Below are positions 63,311-64,000 of a DNA stretch of 64,000 bases, piece after piece. Position 1 is the first letter of the stretch, and each line of letters opens with the position of its first letter. The translations under genes were made by a program, and so were the position numbers. Origin of the DNA: Cyanobium sp. T1B-Tous. Its GTDB lineage: Bacteria; Cyanobacteriota; Cyanobacteriia; PCC-6307; Cyanobiaceae. The stretch lies in contig NZ_JAGQBE010000004.1 in NCBI RefSeq assembly GCF_024345475.1, positions 1-64,000 on the forward strand, read 5' to 3'. Under the pieces are notes generated by a model. It was not told the origin of the DNA. It did not search any database and saw only the letters and a list, made by a program, of their open reading frames with translations.

Positions 63311-64000
63311 ATGGCCCACTCCGGCGGTGCTGCCCTCAACCAGTCCCTGGCTGCCGGCGATCCCGCCATTGCTGGGCTGATCGATCAGGAGGCTCGCCGG
63401 CAGGAAACCCACCTGGAGCTGATCGCTTCGGAAAACTTTGCCTCCCGGGCCGTGATGGAGGCCCAGGGCTCCGTGCTCACCAACAAGTACGCCGAAGGTC
63501 TGCCGTCGAAGCGCTACTACGGCGGCTGTGAGCACGTGGATGCGATCGAGGAACTGGCGATCGAGCGGGCCAAGCAGCTGTTCGGCGCCGCCTGGGCCAA
63601 CGTGCAGCCCCACAGCGGCGCCCAGGCCAACTTCGCGGTGTTCCTGGCCCTCCTGCAGCCCGGCGACACGATCCTGGGCATGGACCTCAGCCACGGCGGC
63701 CACCTCACCCATGGCTCGCCGGTGAATGTGAGCGGCAAGTGGTTCAAGGCGGTGCACTACGGCGTCGACCCCGACACCCAGCAGCTCAATTTCGACGCGA
63801 TCCGCCAGCTGGCCCTGGACCACAAGCCCAAGCTGATCGTGTGCGGCTACTCCGCCTATCCCCGCACGATTGATTTCCAGGCCTTCCGCGCCATCGCCGA
63901 TGAGGTGGGCGCCTATCTGCTCGCCGACATGGCTCACATCGCTGGCCTGGTGGCGGCGGGTGTGCACCCCAACCCGGTGCCGGTGTGTGATGTCGTCACC
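63311..64000 (+). CDS. glyA: serine hydroxymethyltransferase, N-terminal part (partial)
   Basis: GlyA converts serine and tetrahydrofolate to glycine and 5,10-methylene-tetrahydrofolate. The first 230 residues are present and the frame runs off the window. Visible motifs are [77 protein letters not shown] and [20 protein letters not shown]. The PLP lysine lies beyond the window end. The ATG is 93 bp after the tRNA-Arg terminator. Confidence 0.97.
   Translation, partial: MAHSGGAALNQSLAAGDPAIAGLIDQEARRQETHLELIASENFASRAVMEAQGSVLTNKYAEGLPSKRYYGGCEHVDAIEELAIERAKQLFGAAWANVQPHSGAQANFAVFLALLQPGDTILGMDLSHGGHLTHGSPVNVSGKWFKAVHYGVDPDTQQLNFDAIRQLALDHKPKLIVCGYSAYPRTIDFQAFRAIADEVGAYLLADMAHIAGLVAAGVHPNPVPVCDVVT

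Overview
The window is a chromosomal segment of a high-GC picocyanobacterium of the Synechococcus/Cyanobium (alpha-cyanobacterial) type. The evidence is gene content: ndhC-ndhK-ndhJ, membrane rubredoxin-ycf48-psbE-psbF-psbL-psbJ, psbK beside tgt, chlD, a carotenoid oxygenase, and several small families that occur mainly in cyanobacteria (DUF3155, DUF4079, DUF1997, DUF3181). Coding density is very high. Genes in operons commonly overlap by 1-11 bp, and no insertion sequence, prophage, CRISPR array or rRNA operon was seen.

Region by region: 1-0.4 kb, the end of a CCA-adding enzyme. 0.4-3.6 kb, the Kdo supply genes kdsB | kdsC-kdsA-kdsD. 3.7-10.3 kb, a NADH-dehydrogenase-like/SelD fusion and a UDP-sugar set (galE, ugd, UDP-xylose synthase, UDP-glucuronate 4-epimerase). 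10.3-15 kb, hisS, lpxI, hisB, a bestrophin and fabI. 15-21.3 kb, a photolyase split into two genes in inverted domain order, a lipoprotein, a redoxin, a DegT-type aminotransferase, a classical photolyase, a Nudix hydrolase and folK. 21.4-26.7 kb, chlD, an MCE/MlaD protein with its MlaF-like ATPase, and a membrane-anchored YvcK. 26.7-30.9 kb, photosynthetic electron-transport genes. 31.0-38.4 kb, a tightly overlapping run lpxJ-like (DUF374)-waaA-lpxK-lpxB-msbA-like-carotenoid oxygenase. 38.5-50.9 kb, rdgB, a phosphohexomutase, a RecB-like nuclease, ygfZ, pyrE, a secreted protein, a CAU-anticodon tRNA, a CBS/CNNM protein, a Gfo/Idh oxidoreductase, a giant GH15/phosphorylase-kinase-like protein and a WecG/TagA glycosyltransferase. 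50.9-64 kb, psbK, tgt, cobS, a sensor kinase, DUF3155 behind a structured leader, an esterase, purH, DUF4079, DUF1997, ispH, sfsA, murJ, three small cyanobacterial proteins, tRNA-Arg and the start of glyA.

The dominant theme is the outer envelope. Two loci about 30 kb apart together encode all steps from ribulose-5-phosphate to Kdo transfer (KdsD, KdsA, KdsC, KdsB, WaaA), three lipid A core enzymes (LpxI, LpxB, LpxK), a candidate secondary acyltransferase (DUF374) and an MsbA-like flippase. The UDP-GlcA, UDP-Xyl and UDP-GalA enzymes, the MCE lipid-transport pair and MurJ fit the same theme. Chemically analysed cyanobacterial LPS is usually described as Kdo-poor or Kdo-free, so this gene set is the most interesting system in the window.

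Other points of note are the split, order-inverted photolyase, the structured leader with a sequestered Shine-Dalgarno in front of DUF3155, the absence of a standard start codon for the conserved N-terminus of Tgt, and four convergent gene pairs whose stop codons overlap by exactly 4 bp.
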